Source: Limosilactobacillus urinaemulieris
GTDB taxonomy: Bacteria > Bacillota > Bacilli > Lactobacillales > Lactobacillaceae
Direction: 5' to 3'
DNA length: 64,000 bases
Assembly: GCF_014838745.1 (NCBI RefSeq)
Contig: NZ_JABUXR010000003.1
Span: 62,001 to 126,000, forward strand
Position numbers and translations under genes: made by a program. Under the pieces are notes generated by a model. The model saw nothing but the letters and a program-made list of their open reading frames with translations. It searched no databases and was not told the origin of the DNA. Below are positions 42,407 through 51,872 of this stretch, piece after piece. Positions within the stretch are counted from its first letter, which is position 1. The number at the start of each line of letters is the position of its first letter.

Positions 42407-44305
42407 TTATTTCCGAATATAAACACTTAAAATTGCTAGGTCGGCTGGATTTACCCCACTAATTCGTGAAGCCTGAGCAAGCGTTTCTGGACGAATCTTC
42501 TCAAGTTTTTGCCGTCCCTCAGTTGCCAAACCATCGATTTTTTCATAATCAATATTGGCAGGGATTCGCTTTGCTTCCATCCGCTTTAACCGGGCAACCT
42601 TTTCCTCTTCTTTCTTAATGTAACCGGCATACTTTAATTGAATTTCTACTTGTTCAATCACGTGACGATCAAGCTCTTTGGCTGGCGCCGGAATAAACTT
42701 CATTAACGTTTCATAATCAACATATGGACGTTTAATAAAGTCAGCCGCTGTAATCGCATCTTTCAACCGATTATCGCCGTGTGCTTCAATGAATTGGTTA
42801 ACTTCATCGTTATTTGGCTTAAGCTTTTCATTCTTTAACCGAGCAATTTCATTTTGAACTTGCTCTTCTTTTTGTTGCATCTTAGCATAACGTTCATCAC
42901 TTACTAAACCAATTTCGTGGCCCTTGCCCATTAAACGGAAATCGGCATTATCATGACGAAGGATTAGGCGATATTCAGCCCGACTAGTTAACAGTCGATA
43001 TGGTTCCTTGGTTCCCTTAGTTACTAAGTCATCAATCATTACTCCGATGTAAGCATCTGAACGCTTAAGGACAAATGGCTTCTTGCCAAGGGCCCGTAAT
43101 CCAGCATTGATTCCGGCAATTAGGCCCTGGCCAGCAGCCTCTTCATAACCTGAAGTTCCGTTAGTCTGTCCGGCTGTATAAAGGTTCTTAACCAGCTTCG
43201 TTTCTAGGGTTGGGTGAAGTTGATATGGGGCAACGACATCATATTCAATTGCGTATCCAGGACGCATTAATTGGGCATCTTCAAGTCCCTTAACGGAATG
43301 CAAAATCTTTTGTTGAATTTCTTCTGGCATGGAAGTTGATAATCCGTCAACATACCATTCATCAGTATCCCGGCCTTCTGGTTCAAGGAAGATTTGGTGA
43401 CGACTCTTATCCGCAAATCGAACAATTTTATCCTCAATTGAAGGACAATAACGTGGACCAACGCCTTTAATTACTCCAGAAAACATCGGTGCCCGATCAA
43501 GGTTATCCCGAATTAATTTGTGCGTCCCTGGATTAGTGTATGTTAACCAGCAGGAAATTTGCTCACTTAATGACAAGTAGTGATCGTCTGGTGTATCAAA
43601 ACTGAAGTGGTGAACCGCCTTATCACCAGGCTGTTCCTCAGTTTCGTCATAGTGAATCGTATTTCCGTTAATCCGTGGCGGTGTTCCAGTTTTAAATCGT
43701 TCGAGATCAAAGCCTAATGATTCCAAGTTTTCAGAAAGTTTTACTGCTGACTTAGAATTATTTGGTCCCGATTCGTATTGGAGCTCACCGATGATAATCT
43801 TCCCCCGGGCTGCAGTTCCCACGGTTAGAACAACTGTCTTAGCGTGGTAACGAGCACCAGTGTTAGTGATTACCCCCTTACAAACGCCATCCTCAACAAT
43901 TAGCTGGTCAACGGTTGCTTGGCGCAGGTCCAAATTTGGTTGTTTTTCAATTGTTTCCTTCATTGAGCGGTGGTATGCGTGCTTATCAGCTTGTGCCCGT
44001 AATGCACGCACAGCAGGGCCTTTACCCGTATTGAGCATTCGCATTTGAACGTAAGTCTTGTCGATATTATGGCCCATTTCGCCACCAAGAGCATCAATTT
44101 CCCGAACCACGATTCCCTTAGCTGGGCCCCCAACTGACGGATTACATGGCATAAATGCGACCATGTCAAGGTTAATGGTGACTAAAAGCGTCTTATTTCC
44201 CATCCGGGCAGCGGCAAGAGCGGCCTCGCTTCCCGCATGACCAGCCCCAACAACAATTACATCATAATTGTCGCTATCATACTGAATTGCTTCACTTGTC
44301 TGCAT
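42407..44305 (-). CDS. mnmG: tRNA uridine-34 modification enzyme MnmG (GidA)
   Basis: The 632-residue FAD protein, with MnmE, adds carboxymethylaminomethyl to U34 of certain tRNAs. The FAD motif [21 protein letters not shown] is at residues 15-35 and the GidA signatures [11 protein letters not shown] and [10 protein letters not shown] are present. Length is normal. ATG follows AGGAGGAA, ten bases after the mnmE stop. It substitutes for nothing unusual here; order and orientation match other lactobacilli. Confidence 0.97.
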   Translation of the reverse strand: MQTSEAIQYDSDNYDVIVVGAGHAGSEAALAAARMGNKTLLVTINLDMVAFMPCNPSVGGPAKGIVVREIDALGGEMGHNIDKTYVQMRMLNTGKGPAVRALRAQADKHAYHRSMKETIEKQPNLDLRQATVDQLIVEDGVCKGVITNTGARYHAKTVVLTVGTAARGKIIIGELQYESGPNNSKSAVKLSENLESLGFDLERFKTGTPPRINGNTIHYDETEEQPGDKAVHHFSFDTPDDHYLSLSEQISCWLTYTNPGTHKLIRDNLDRAPMFSGVIKGVGPRYCPSIEDKIVRFADKSRHQIFLEPEGRDTDEWYVDGLSTSMPEEIQQKILHSVKGLEDAQLMRPGYAIEYDVVAPYQLHPTLETKLVKNLYTAGQTNGTSGYEEAAGQGLIAGINAGLRALGKKPFVLKRSDAYIGVMIDDLVTKGTKEPYRLLTSRAEYRLILRHDNADFRLMGKGHEIGLVSDERYAKMQQKEEQVQNEIARLKNEKLKPNNDEVNQFIEAHGDNRLKDAITAADFIKRPYVDYETLMKFIPAPAKELDRHVIEQVEIQLKYAGYIKKEEEKVARLKRMEAKRIPANIDYEKIDGLATEGRQKLEKIRPETLAQASRISGVNPADLAILSVYIRK

Positions 44306-44315
44306 TTTCTTCCTC

Positions 44316-45704
44316 CTACTTTCCTAAACAGAACTGGCTAAAGAGTTGATCCAGTAATTCATCTTGGTAACTATCACCGGTAATCTCACCAAACAGATCC
44401 CAGCAACGAGTCATATCAATTTGGACTAAATCAACGGGCATCCCTGCCGCAATCCCCTTTAATACATCACCAAGGGCATCATCGGCCTGGTGTAATAATC
44501 CGATATGCCGGGCGTTCGTTACCATTACACTATTTTGGTTATTTTCAATTCCTTCTTCAAAGAACATCTTACTAATCGTTTCACCTAGTTGGTTCATCCC
44601 TTCGTTCTTTACAATTGAAGTTTCGATTAACTTATCGCTGCCAACTAATTTCTTCAGTTCATTTCGGTCAACCTTATTTGGCAAATCAGTCTTATTCAAG
44701 ATTACAATCCGTTGCTTGTCTTTAGTTGCTTCAAGAAGTTCTCGATCCTCAGTAGTTAACCCTTCTGAATTATCAATTAGTAACAGAATCAAATCAGCAG
44801 CATCTAAGGCTTTTCGACTTCGTTCAACCCCGATCTTTTCAACCTGATCCTTAGTGTCCCGAATTCCCGCAGTATCAATTAATTTCAACGGTACTCCGTT
44901 AACATTAACGTACTCTTCAATTACATCACGGGTTGTCCCGGCAACGTTAGTAACAATCGCCTTATCTTCATGCAATAGTGAGTTTAGCAAACTAGATTTT
45001 CCAACATTGGGCCGGCCAATAATCGCGGTCGCAAGTCCTTCACGAAGAACTTTTCCCTGCTTTGCCGTTTTCAGCAACGCTTCAATCCGTTGACGAATTT
45101 CCGTAGCCTTCTCTTTCAGCATTTTCGTTGTCATTTCTTCAACAGCATCATATTCAGGATAATCAATGTTAACTTCTACCTGAGCTAAAACATCCAGGAT
45201 ATCTTTCCGTAACTTCCGAATTAAATGAGAGAGGTTTCCATCAAGCTGATTTAAGGCAACCTTCATTGATTTATCTGTTTTTGCCCGAATTAAATCCATA
45301 ACGGCTTCCGATTGCGATAAGTCAAGCCGCCCATTTAGGAATGCCCGCTTAGTAAATTCACCTGGTTCGGCCATTCGTGCACCATAGCTCAGTACCAACT
45401 GAAGGATCCGGTTAGTCGCAAGCAACCCACCATGACAATTAATTTCAACTACATCTTCACAGGTGTATGTGTGAGGAGCCCGCATTACTGAAACCATTAC
45501 CTCATCAACTTCTTCACCATTATCGGGATCAATAATGTGACCATAATTGATGGTATTAGTCTGTACCTTATTCAGATCTTTGCCACGATAGATCTTTTGT
45601 GCAACTGCGATCGCATCATCGCCACTAACCCGAATGATCGAGATCCCTCCTTCACCAACCGGGGTCGAAATTGCTGCAATTGTATCATTATCAGTATTTG
45701 CCAC
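44316..45704 (-). CDS. mnmE: tRNA modification GTPase MnmE (TrmE)
   Basis: The 462-residue protein has an N-terminal tetrahydrofolate-binding domain, a helical domain and an inserted G domain. The G1 motif [14 protein letters not shown] and the G3 motif DTAGIRDT are visible, with NKTD as G4. The C-terminal FCLGK carries the conserved Cys. It works as a complex with MnmG. Start is GTG after AAAGGAGT. A terminator-like hairpin and a gap of 187 bases separate it from jag. Confidence 0.97.
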   Translation of the reverse strand: MANTDNDTIAAISTPVGEGGISIIRVSGDDAIAVAQKIYRGKDLNKVQTNTINYGHIIDPDNGEEVDEVMVSVMRAPHTYTCEDVVEINCHGGLLATNRILQLVLSYGARMAEPGEFTKRAFLNGRLDLSQSEAVMDLIRAKTDKSMKVALNQLDGNLSHLIRKLRKDILDVLAQVEVNIDYPEYDAVEEMTTKMLKEKATEIRQRIEALLKTAKQGKVLREGLATAIIGRPNVGKSSLLNSLLHEDKAIVTNVAGTTRDVIEEYVNVNGVPLKLIDTAGIRDTKDQVEKIGVERSRKALDAADLILLLIDNSEGLTTEDRELLEATKDKQRIVILNKTDLPNKVDRNELKKLVGSDKLIETSIVKNEGMNQLGETISKMFFEEGIENNQNSVMVTNARHIGLLHQADDALGDVLKGIAAGMPVDLVQIDMTRCWDLFGEITGDSYQDELLDQLFSQFCLGK

Positions 45705-45724
45705 CGTCCAGACTCCTTTCTAAT

Positions 45725-45785
45725 AAAAAAAGTGCCCCCACGTTATTCACCAGTCAATCTGATAATCACATGGTCAAAGCACTTT
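45725..45785 (-). terminator. Terminator between jag and mnmE
   Basis: AAAGTGC and GCACTTT form the base of a long imperfect hairpin; the minus strand ends in TTTTTTTA. Confidence 0.6.
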
Positions 45786-45891
45786 CACTACTTTAACAAG
45801 TATCTTAAATTGTATAACCGCAATTATTTTAATTTCATCACATTAAAATGTCAAATAAGAAATTTCACCCTTTGACAAGACTGCAAGCAGC

Positions 45892-46671
45892 CTAATTTTT
45901 CGGTGCAATTACAACGCTCCGGTATGGCTCGCGTCCATGAGAATAAGTCTTAACATGATCATTTTCCTGCAGTTCTTGATGGAGCTGTTTTCGTTCTCGA
46001 GCAGGCATTGGATCCAGAAAGACTGCCTGACCAGTTGAAACAACTTCCATTACAGAACGTTCTGCCAGCTGGTGCAATGATTCTTCACGCCGTTGCCGAT
46101 AATTAGCTGTATCTAAAATTACCATTGTCTTCTCTGCACCATGATAATTCATAAAGGCGTTACTTAACTGCTCCATTGCATTAATTCGTCGACCATGATG
46201 ACCGATAATTCGTCCAGACTGCTCACTTTGTAAATCAATCCTTACCTCATGAGAACGAACATCGCTCACAATTGGTTTAACTTCAATTCCCAAGTTTGCA
46301 AAGACGTTCTTTAAGTAATCCGCAAGCTCCTGACTAACTTTTTCCACCCGCTTAACGTTTTCTTCATGGCGGCGCTTCATTTCAGCAGGATCAACTTCAT
46401 TGTCTGGTGTTGATTTATGGTAAGTTTTTGGTTGCTGCTGAACCTTGGTTTGTTGGTTTACTTTATGGTGACCGTGATTTTCCTTATTCTGTTCTTTCTT
46501 TTGGGCCTTTTTAATAGATACTTCAACGATCGCTTCTCGACGACCAATTCCTAAGAAACCATGACGCGGTCGTTGGATAGTTTTTATTTCTAACTGATCT
46601 ACTGCTACCCCAAGTTTCTTACTAGCAGAGGCAACTGCTTCCTCAACAGTTTCTCCTGTATAACGTCCCAT
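45892..46671 (-). CDS. jag: RNA-binding protein Jag/KhpB (SpoIIIJ-associated)
   Basis: The 259-residue protein has the Jag N-domain (GETVEEAVASASKKLGV, RHGFLGIGRREA; residues 5-52), a charged Gln/Lys/His-rich linker (55-95), a KH domain with GRIIGHHGRRINAMEQL and an R3H domain with NYRQRREESLHQLAER. KhpB proteins pair with KhpA, bind many transcripts and affect cell elongation and division. It lies between yidC and mnmE as in most Bacillota. Confidence 0.94.
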   Translation of the reverse strand: MGRYTGETVEEAVASASKKLGVAVDQLEIKTIQRPRHGFLGIGRREAIVEVSIKKAQKKEQNKENHGHHKVNQQTKVQQQPKTYHKSTPDNEVDPAEMKRRHEENVKRVEKVSQELADYLKNVFANLGIEVKPIVSDVRSHEVRIDLQSEQSGRIIGHHGRRINAMEQLSNAFMNYHGAEKTMVILDTANYRQRREESLHQLAERSVMEVVSTGQAVFLDPMPARERKQLHQELQENDHVKTYSHGREPYRSVVIAPKN

Positions 46672-46751
46672 TCAATTTCATCTCCCAAAATAAATACTCG
46701 TTTTATTTTACAACAGAACCATAAGCCGCGACAAATCGGTTCTTATTTACG

Positions 46752-46799
46752 CCAAAAAGAAAATGACTGAGAAAAAACGTTTTGTTTTTCCCAGTCATT
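46752..46799 (-). terminator. Terminator between yidC and jag
   Basis: AATGACTG-GAAAAA pairs with TTTTTC-CAGTCATT; the minus strand continues TTCTTTTTGG. Confidence 0.8.
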
Positions 46800-46847
46800 C
46801 TCTCGTCTGTGTTTTCCAATTCTTATTAAGTCTAATCGTAGAAAATA

Positions 46848-47678
46848 CTACTTCCGACGACTGCTGTATGCACGGCGTTTAGCCTTTTCAAGTTTGCGCT
46901 TCTTTGCCTTTGCCTGCTTTTCCTTAGCTTCTCGTTCACGGCGAATCTTAAATGGGTTTTGCAATAAGAGTGTTTGAACTACCTGGAAGGCGTTTGAAAC
47001 TACCCAATACAAAGTAATTGCAGAAGAGAATCCTAATGCCATGAAGAATACCATAATTGGCATAAACCACGTCATTGCGGAAGTCATTGCATTTCGCTCA
47101 GGCATTGAAGCCATTGATAACCATGAACTTAAGAAAGTAAATAGGGCCGCCAGAATTGGCAAAATATAATAGGGATCTGTGTGTCCTAATTGGAGCCACA
47201 GAAATGTCCCGTGCCGTAACTCTGGTGTTCGCCAGATAGCTTGATAAAGGGCCCACATGATTGGCAATTGGATAATCATTGGCAACATTGAAGCCCAAGG
47301 ATTAACTCCTGCTTCTTTATAAAGCTTACTGGTTTCTTCCTGCATCTTCACCATGGATTCACGATCCCGTGATGAGTACTTCTTTTGAATTGCCTTCAAC
47401 TTAGGAGCTAACTCCTGAGTTTTCAGCATTGACTTCGTTTGGTAGAACATCAATGGCAAGAGGAGGACCCGAATAATGATCGTGAAAATAATGATCCCCA
47501 TACCATAGCCACCACAATTATTTGATAGCCAAATGATAAACCGAGAGAAGTTATAAACTATGTAGTGATCCCACAAACCAGTACTGTGACTTGTAACTGG
47601 CTTATTTGAACAAGCTGCAAGAAAAAGCGTCAAACTTCCAATTGCAGCAAGACTTAGGACACTCTTTACCTTTTTCAT
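46848..47678 (-). CDS. yidC: Membrane protein insertase YidC (lipoprotein form)
   Basis: The 276-residue protein starts with a lipoprotein signal (lipobox LAAC, Cys23). It has five hydrophobic helices typical of the OxaA/YidC core: FTIIIRVLLLPLMFYQTKSM with the conserved Arg, PWASMLPMIIQLPIMWALYQAI, and a Lys/Arg-rich C-terminal tail. It inserts small membrane proteins alone or with SecYEG. It follows rnpA by three bases in the origin operon. Bacillota often have a second copy elsewhere. Confidence 0.95.
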   Translation of the reverse strand: MKKVKSVLSLAAIGSLTLFLAACSNKPVTSHSTGLWDHYIVYNFSRFIIWLSNNCGGYGMGIIIFTIIIRVLLLPLMFYQTKSMLKTQELAPKLKAIQKKYSSRDRESMVKMQEETSKLYKEAGVNPWASMLPMIIQLPIMWALYQAIWRTPELRHGTFLWLQLGHTDPYYILPILAALFTFLSSWLSMASMPERNAMTSAMTWFMPIMVFFMALGFSSAITLYWVVSNAFQVVQTLLLQNPFKIRREREAKEKQAKAKKRKLEKAKRRAYSSRRK

Positions 47679-47681
47679 TGA

Positions 47682-48038
47682 TTAACGATCCTCACTTTTC
47701 TCTTCTAATAGATGCGCCCTTTTAAGAGCATGGACAAGGTTTTTCTTTGTTTCCGCCATTTCCAGGCCATCTGCAGCTGGACGAGCAATTACTAAGAAAT
47801 CCACGTCTTGCCGTAGATAAGGTTTTACTTCAAGAAGTGTTTGGCGAATCCGGCGTTTAACCCAGTTTCGGTGAACCGCATTTCCAATCCTTTTCCCCAC
47901 GGAAATACCAACTCGAAAATGCTTTTGACCTGGTTTTGCCATTTGATAGATGACAAATTTATGGTTGGCAACGGAATTATGAGTTTCAAATACTCGTTGA
48001 AACTCACTTTCCTTTTTTACCCGATATGATTTTCTCAT
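47682..48038 (-). CDS. rnpA: Ribonuclease P protein component
   Basis: The 118-residue basic protein is the cofactor of RNase P, which matures the 5' ends of tRNAs. It begins [14 protein letters not shown] and holds the RNR signature in [15 protein letters not shown]. Length is normal. The start is ATG, 12 bases from GGAG. It is separated from rpmH by two terminator-like hairpins. Confidence 0.96.
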   Translation of the reverse strand: MRKSYRVKKESEFQRVFETHNSVANHKFVIYQMAKPGQKHFRVGISVGKRIGNAVHRNWVKRRIRQTLLEVKPYLRQDVDFLVIARPAADGLEMAETKKNLVHALKRAHLLEEKSEDR

Positions 48039-48065
48039 AATAATGTAGATCTCCAGCCTTATTAA

Positions 48066-48140
48066 ATATAAAAAGGGCCGGACATTGCAGCTTCAACGAA
48101 ACGATAGCTCGTCAAGCTGACTGCCCTGCCCTTGCAATAA
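48066..48140 (-). terminator. Long hairpin in the rpmH-rnpA gap
   Basis: On the minus strand AAGGGC...GGCAGTCAGCTTGAC pairs with GTTGAAGCTGCAATGTCC...GCCCTT and ends TTTTTAT. It looks like a second intrinsic terminator or attenuator just upstream of rnpA. Confidence 0.6.
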
Positions 48141-48142
48141 AA

Positions 48143-48164
48143 AAAGCCACTATAAAAGTGGCCG
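48143..48164 (-). terminator. Terminator directly after rpmH
   Basis: GGCCACTTTTATAGTGGC forms a compact hairpin followed by TTTTTTT on the minus strand; its position four bases after the rpmH stop suggests partial termination before rnpA. Confidence 0.8.
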
Positions 48165-48167
48165 TAA

Positions 48168-48302
48168 TTATGCAGATAATACTTTTCTGCCCTTTTGACG
48201 CCGACGTGCTAATACCTTACGGCCGTTACTGGTGCTCATACGCTTACGGAAGCCATGGACACGTGCACGGTGACGCTTCTTTGGTTGAAACGTGCGCTTC
48301 AT
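48168..48302 (-). CDS. rpmH: 50S ribosomal protein L34
   Basis: This is a short gene of 44 codons: [18 protein letters not shown] at the N-terminus, then [17 protein letters not shown], ending KGRKVLSA. This is a textbook L34. ATG is preceded by AGGAGGTGC. It is the first gene of the rpmH-rnpA-yidC-jag order and faces away from dnaA across the origin. Confidence 0.98.
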   Translation of the reverse strand: MKRTFQPKKRHRARVHGFRKRMSTSNGRKVLARRRQKGRKVLSA

Positions 48303-48379
48303 ACGATGCACCTCCTATTCAATCTGAATGGTTTGGTTTTTATAGTCTAAAAAGACGATCTCTTCAAACATACTCTGGA

Positions 48380-48388
48380 AGTATAACA
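48380..48388 (-). promoter_or_regulatory. Extended -10 promoter of rpmH
   Basis: On the minus strand TGTTATACT gives a TGN-extended -10, leaving a leader of about 70 bases before rpmH. A weak -35 (TTTAAT) lies 17 bases upstream. Confidence 0.55.
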
Positions 48389-48434
48389 TACTTTTCTCAA
48401 ATATTAAACGTGAAATTTTTTTAGATTTTTTTGT

Positions 48435-48736
48435 TTATCCACAGAAGAACAAAAATAATCCACAGCGTTGTGTATTTCTTCTTCCTGTGGATAAGTTATT
48501 AACCGTGATTTCACAGCATTTTTCAACAATTCACATCCTGTTATCAAAGTTATCCACAGCCCTGTGTAAAACTGTTCATAAGTCTGCTTAACCCTTTTGT
48601 TATAGCATTTAGTTATCCACAAGAATAGTGGATAACTGCCATTTTTTTATTTTATCCTCAATTTCCACATTCTTTTTTTTAATTTACACACAGTGTTGTG
48701 TAAATATTTTTCAATTATCCACTCACCTGTGGAAAA
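48435..48736. other. oriC: Replication origin region, rpmH-dnaA DnaA-box cluster
   Basis: Within the 495-base gap there are eight DnaA boxes. Perfect TTATCCACA (either strand) is at 48435-48443, 48486-48494 (reverse), 48550-48558 and 48613-48621. One-mismatch forms are at 48456-48464, 48627-48635, 48715-48723 and 48728-48736. The flanks are AT-rich with long T runs. The cluster probably also autoregulates dnaA. Confidence 0.9.
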
Positions 48737-48797
48737 CTTTTTTTCATAATGATAAAATGTCGTTTGTAATTTAATAACTATTAGGAGGGGAACTATT

Positions 48798-50117
48798 TTG
48801 ACTGAGCTCGATTCTCTATGGGAAGCGATCCAAAATTCATTTCGTCAAAGCAAAAGCCAAGTTACCTTTGACACATTAATTGCTCCGGCAAAACCACTCT
48901 CTCTCTCTCAAAATCAATTAGAAGTTGAAGTACCCACAAAAGTTCATCGTGATTTTTGGGAAAAAAACTTAAAGGCAGAACTAAAACAGTACGCCCAAAC
49001 GGTTACTAATCAAGAGATTGAACCGCACTTTGTTCTTGAGGGAGAATTCGATCCTTATCAAAATGATCGACCAGCGGAATCAAATAATTTTGAAATGGAT
49101 ACGCCACTTAATCCACACTACAACTTCAAAACTTTTGTTGTTGGTGAAGGAAACAAAATGGCCCATGCTGCTGCCTTTGCAGTTGCCGAAAGTCCCGGTG
49201 GTCTTTATAATCCGCTTTTCATTTATGGGGGAGTGGGATTAGGAAAGACTCACTTAATGGAAGCAATCGGTAACCATATGCTTCAACTCAATCCGGCAGC
49301 AAAAGTTAAATACGTTACTAGCGAAGAATTCACTAATGATTTTATCCACTCTATTCAAAGTAACTCTACGGAGAAATTCCGTGAAGAGTACCGCAATCTG
49401 GACTTATTATTAATTGATGATATTCAGTTTCTTGCTAATAAGGAAGGAACCCAGCTTGAATTCTTCAATACTTTCAATGCTCTACACGACAATAAAAAGC
49501 AAATTGTCATGACCTCTGATCGAATTCCAAACGAAATTCCAGAGTTGCAGGATCGTCTTGTTTCACGATTCCGTTGGGGGTTAACGGTTGAAATTACCCC
49601 ACCAGATCTAGAAACCCGAATTGCTATTTTGCGGAGTAAGGTTGAAGAAGATCACATCAATATTGGAAATGACACCTTGAACTACATTGCAGGACAGATC
49701 GATACCAATATTCGTGAACTTGAGGGTGCACTAACCAAGGTTCAGGCATTCTCTAACTTAAGCCAAGAACCAATTACGCCGCATCTCGCATCACAAGCTC
49801 TTCGCGGACTGCAAAGGACTACTAAAACAACAATTACAATCACGTCAATTCAAAAAAATGTTGCTGACTTTTACAATATTACCCAAAGCGATATTATTGG
49901 CAAGAAGCGGGTCAAGCAAATTGTTGTTCCGCGTCAGATCGCAATGTACCTTTCTCGTGAATTAACTGATTATTCATTACCAAAAATCGGGAAAGAATTT
50001 GGCGGAAAGGATCACACAACCGTTCTTCACGCAATTGATAAAATTGAAGAAGAGCTCCAAACTGATAATGAACTTCAAGATCAGCTAAATACATTAAAAG
50101 CAAAATTAAAAGCGTAG
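48798..50117 (+). CDS. dnaA: Chromosomal replication initiator DnaA
   Basis: The 439-residue initiator has domain I (residues 1-85), a short linker, an AAA+ domain with Walker A GGVGLGKTHL and Walker B LLIDDIQF, and a C-terminal helix-turn-helix with FGGKDHTTVLHAIDKI. It binds the boxes on both sides of its gene and melts the origin. The start is TTG, seven bases after AGGAGGGG; no ATG fits better. dnaN follows after a second box cluster. Confidence 0.97.
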   Translation: MTELDSLWEAIQNSFRQSKSQVTFDTLIAPAKPLSLSQNQLEVEVPTKVHRDFWEKNLKAELKQYAQTVTNQEIEPHFVLEGEFDPYQNDRPAESNNFEMDTPLNPHYNFKTFVVGEGNKMAHAAAFAVAESPGGLYNPLFIYGGVGLGKTHLMEAIGNHMLQLNPAAKVKYVTSEEFTNDFIHSIQSNSTEKFREEYRNLDLLLIDDIQFLANKEGTQLEFFNTFNALHDNKKQIVMTSDRIPNEIPELQDRLVSRFRWGLTVEITPPDLETRIAILRSKVEEDHINIGNDTLNYIAGQIDTNIRELEGALTKVQAFSNLSQEPITPHLASQALRGLQRTTKTTITITSIQKNVADFYNITQSDIIGKKRVKQIVVPRQIAMYLSRELTDYSLPKIGKEFGGKDHTTVLHAIDKIEEELQTDNELQDQLNTLKAKLKA

Positions 50118-50118
50118 C

Positions 50119-50272
50119 TGTGGAAAACTAGGAAGTTATTCCCAATTTTATCCACAAGTTATCCACAAGCAAATAAGTTGGTTTTTCTTAGCCGAATTGA
50201 GTTATCCACAATATTAACAGGCTCTACTACTTCGACTATATTTTAAAGTATTAATATAAATATATATAAACC
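50119..50272. other. oriC: Replication origin region, dnaA-dnaN box cluster with unwinding element
   Basis: DnaA boxes lie at 50119-50127 (reverse, one mismatch), 50148-50156, 50159-50167 and 50202-50210. Twelve bases after the last, TCTACTACTTCGACTAT (50223-50239) resembles the DnaA-trio run (TAG-type triplets on the other strand) of Bacillus, and is followed by an AT-only stretch ending near 50270. This is the likely site where the duplex first opens. Confidence 0.8.
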
Positions 50273-50291
50273 TACCAAAGGAGCATTGATA

Positions 50292-51431
50292 ATGAAATTT
50301 ACCATCAATCGTTCAGCATTTATTAGTCAATTAAATAATGTTCTTCGAGCAATCTCATCTAAAACTACTATTCCAATTCTAACTGGGTTAAAAATGGTAG
50401 TAGCTAACGATAGCATTACACTAACTGGTAGTAATTCAGATATTACAATTGAAAGTGTTATGGCCGCTAGCAATGAAGATTATGAGTTGAAAATTGACGA
50501 ACCTGGTTCAATTGTTCTTCCAGCCCGGTTCTTTAGTGAGATTGTTAAGAAACTTCCAGATAAACATGTAACTATTGAAATTACTAGTGGTTTCCAAGCG
50601 GATATCACTTCAGGAAGTGCCAAATTCCAAATTAATGGACAAGACGCTGAAAACTTCCCTCACTTACCAGAAGTTGAGGCAAATAATACAGTTATTCTTG
50701 CCAATGACATGCTTAAAGAAGTTATTCGACAGACCGTAATTGCTGTCTCTAAACAAGAAAGTCGGCCAATCCTTGCTGGGATCCACGTAACGTTGCGTGA
50801 TGGATTACTTACAGCAGTTGCTACTGATAGTCATCGACTCGCACAACGGAAAGTGCGATTAGATGGTGTTGGCGATGTTAATTACGATGTTATTATTCCA
50901 GGGAAGAGTTTGGATGAACTTTCCGGAATGATTAGTGACGTTGATGATGACGTAAAGATGCAAGTTACTGATAATCAAGTTTTATTTATTTTTGGTAATA
51001 CCCACTTCTACTCCAGATTGTTAGAAGGAAATTATCCAGAAACGAGTCAGTTGATTCCGGATACATCAGATACGACAGTGGAATTAGATGCCGGAACTTT
51101 CTTATCTTCAATTGACCGGGCTTCATTACTTTCACATGAAAGCAGGAATGATGTTGTTAAATTAACCATTAAGCCTGGCGAAAAGCTGGTTCGGATTAGC
51201 GGTGATTCACCAGATATCGGAATGGTAGAGGAAGATGTTGCCACATCAGCGGTTGAGGGAAATGATTTAGAAATTTCCTTCAATCCTAATTACATGAAGG
51301 ATGCATTACGATCCTTTGGTCAATCAACGGTTAAGATTTCATTCACTTCTCCACTACGTCCATTTACGTTAGTTCCAACGGAAGATACAGAAAACTTTGT
51401 TCATCTGATCACGCCAGTTCGGACATTTTAA
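50292..51431 (+). CDS. dnaN: DNA polymerase III beta sliding clamp
   Basis: The 379-residue clamp protein starts MKFTINRSAFISQL and has three clamp domains; FPHLPEVE, SHRLAQRKV and the C-terminal HLITPVRTF are characteristic. It forms a ring that tethers the polymerase. I chose ATG 50292 with AAAGGAG eight bases before it, not the TTG at 50286. Separated from dnaA by the second half of the origin. Confidence 0.97.
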   Translation: MKFTINRSAFISQLNNVLRAISSKTTIPILTGLKMVVANDSITLTGSNSDITIESVMAASNEDYELKIDEPGSIVLPARFFSEIVKKLPDKHVTIEITSGFQADITSGSAKFQINGQDAENFPHLPEVEANNTVILANDMLKEVIRQTVIAVSKQESRPILAGIHVTLRDGLLTAVATDSHRLAQRKVRLDGVGDVNYDVIIPGKSLDELSGMISDVDDDVKMQVTDNQVLFIFGNTHFYSRLLEGNYPETSQLIPDTSDTTVELDAGTFLSSIDRASLLSHESRNDVVKLTIKPGEKLVRISGDSPDIGMVEEDVATSAVEGNDLEISFNPNYMKDALRSFGQSTVKISFTSPLRPFTLVPTEDTENFVHLITPVRTF

Positions 51432-51603
51432 TGACAAGTAAGAGGATTATGATAACTAGTTTGTCATACCCCTTTTTTATTTTAAAAATTTGCTAAAATC
51501 GTGTTTTAAGCAAATTAAGCGTTTTTAACTTGATTTTGACAAAAAAGACTAATAACCACTAAGAAGCCTAAAAAGGCTATCTGCGCGTTTTTAACCTCTT
51601 AAA

Positions 51604-51614
51604 TGTGGTATAAT
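51604..51614 (+). promoter_or_regulatory. Extended -10 promoter of yaaA-recF-gyrB
   Basis: TGTGGTATAAT contains a TGG-TATAAT extended -10, 29 bases before the GTG of yaaA. No strong -35 is seen. Confidence 0.6.
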
Positions 51615-51642
51615 AGTATTTGTGAAAAGTAGGTGATTAAGT

Positions 51643-51864
51643 GTGGAAACCAAGACCATAAAAATAGATCGGCCTTTCATCACCTTGGGACAACTGCTCA
51701 AGGAAGAGGGAATTATCCCAACTGGTGGTGCAGCTAAATGGTTTTTGAAGGAGCATGATGTTCGGATTAATGACGAACTTGAGAATCGTCGTGGCCGGAA
51801 ATTATATCCGGAAGATGTTGTTATCATTCCCGAACATGAACCAATTATGATTAAGAGTAAGTAG
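51643..51864 (+). CDS. yaaA: S4-domain RNA-binding protein YaaA
   Basis: The 73-residue protein is one S4 domain: FITLGQLLKEEGIIPTGGAAKWFLKEHDVRINDELENRRGRKLYP. It is encoded between dnaN and recF in most Bacillota. It is thought to bind RNA; the target is not established. Start is GTG with GTAGGTGA upstream; recF follows after 8 bases. Confidence 0.93.
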   Translation: METKTIKIDRPFITLGQLLKEEGIIPTGGAAKWFLKEHDVRINDELENRRGRKLYPEDVVIIPEHEPIMIKSK

Positions 51865-51872
51865 GAATTTGC

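Noticed and set aside
48421-48622. Open frame of 72 residues on the minus strand in the origin
   Set aside because: It is made of DnaA boxes read as codons, with no ribosome site.
51431-51482. Possible terminator after dnaN (ATGACAA...TTGTCAT then T-rich)
   Set aside because: The stem is only seven bases with a long loop and the T run is separated by ACCCC, so it is too weak to annotate.
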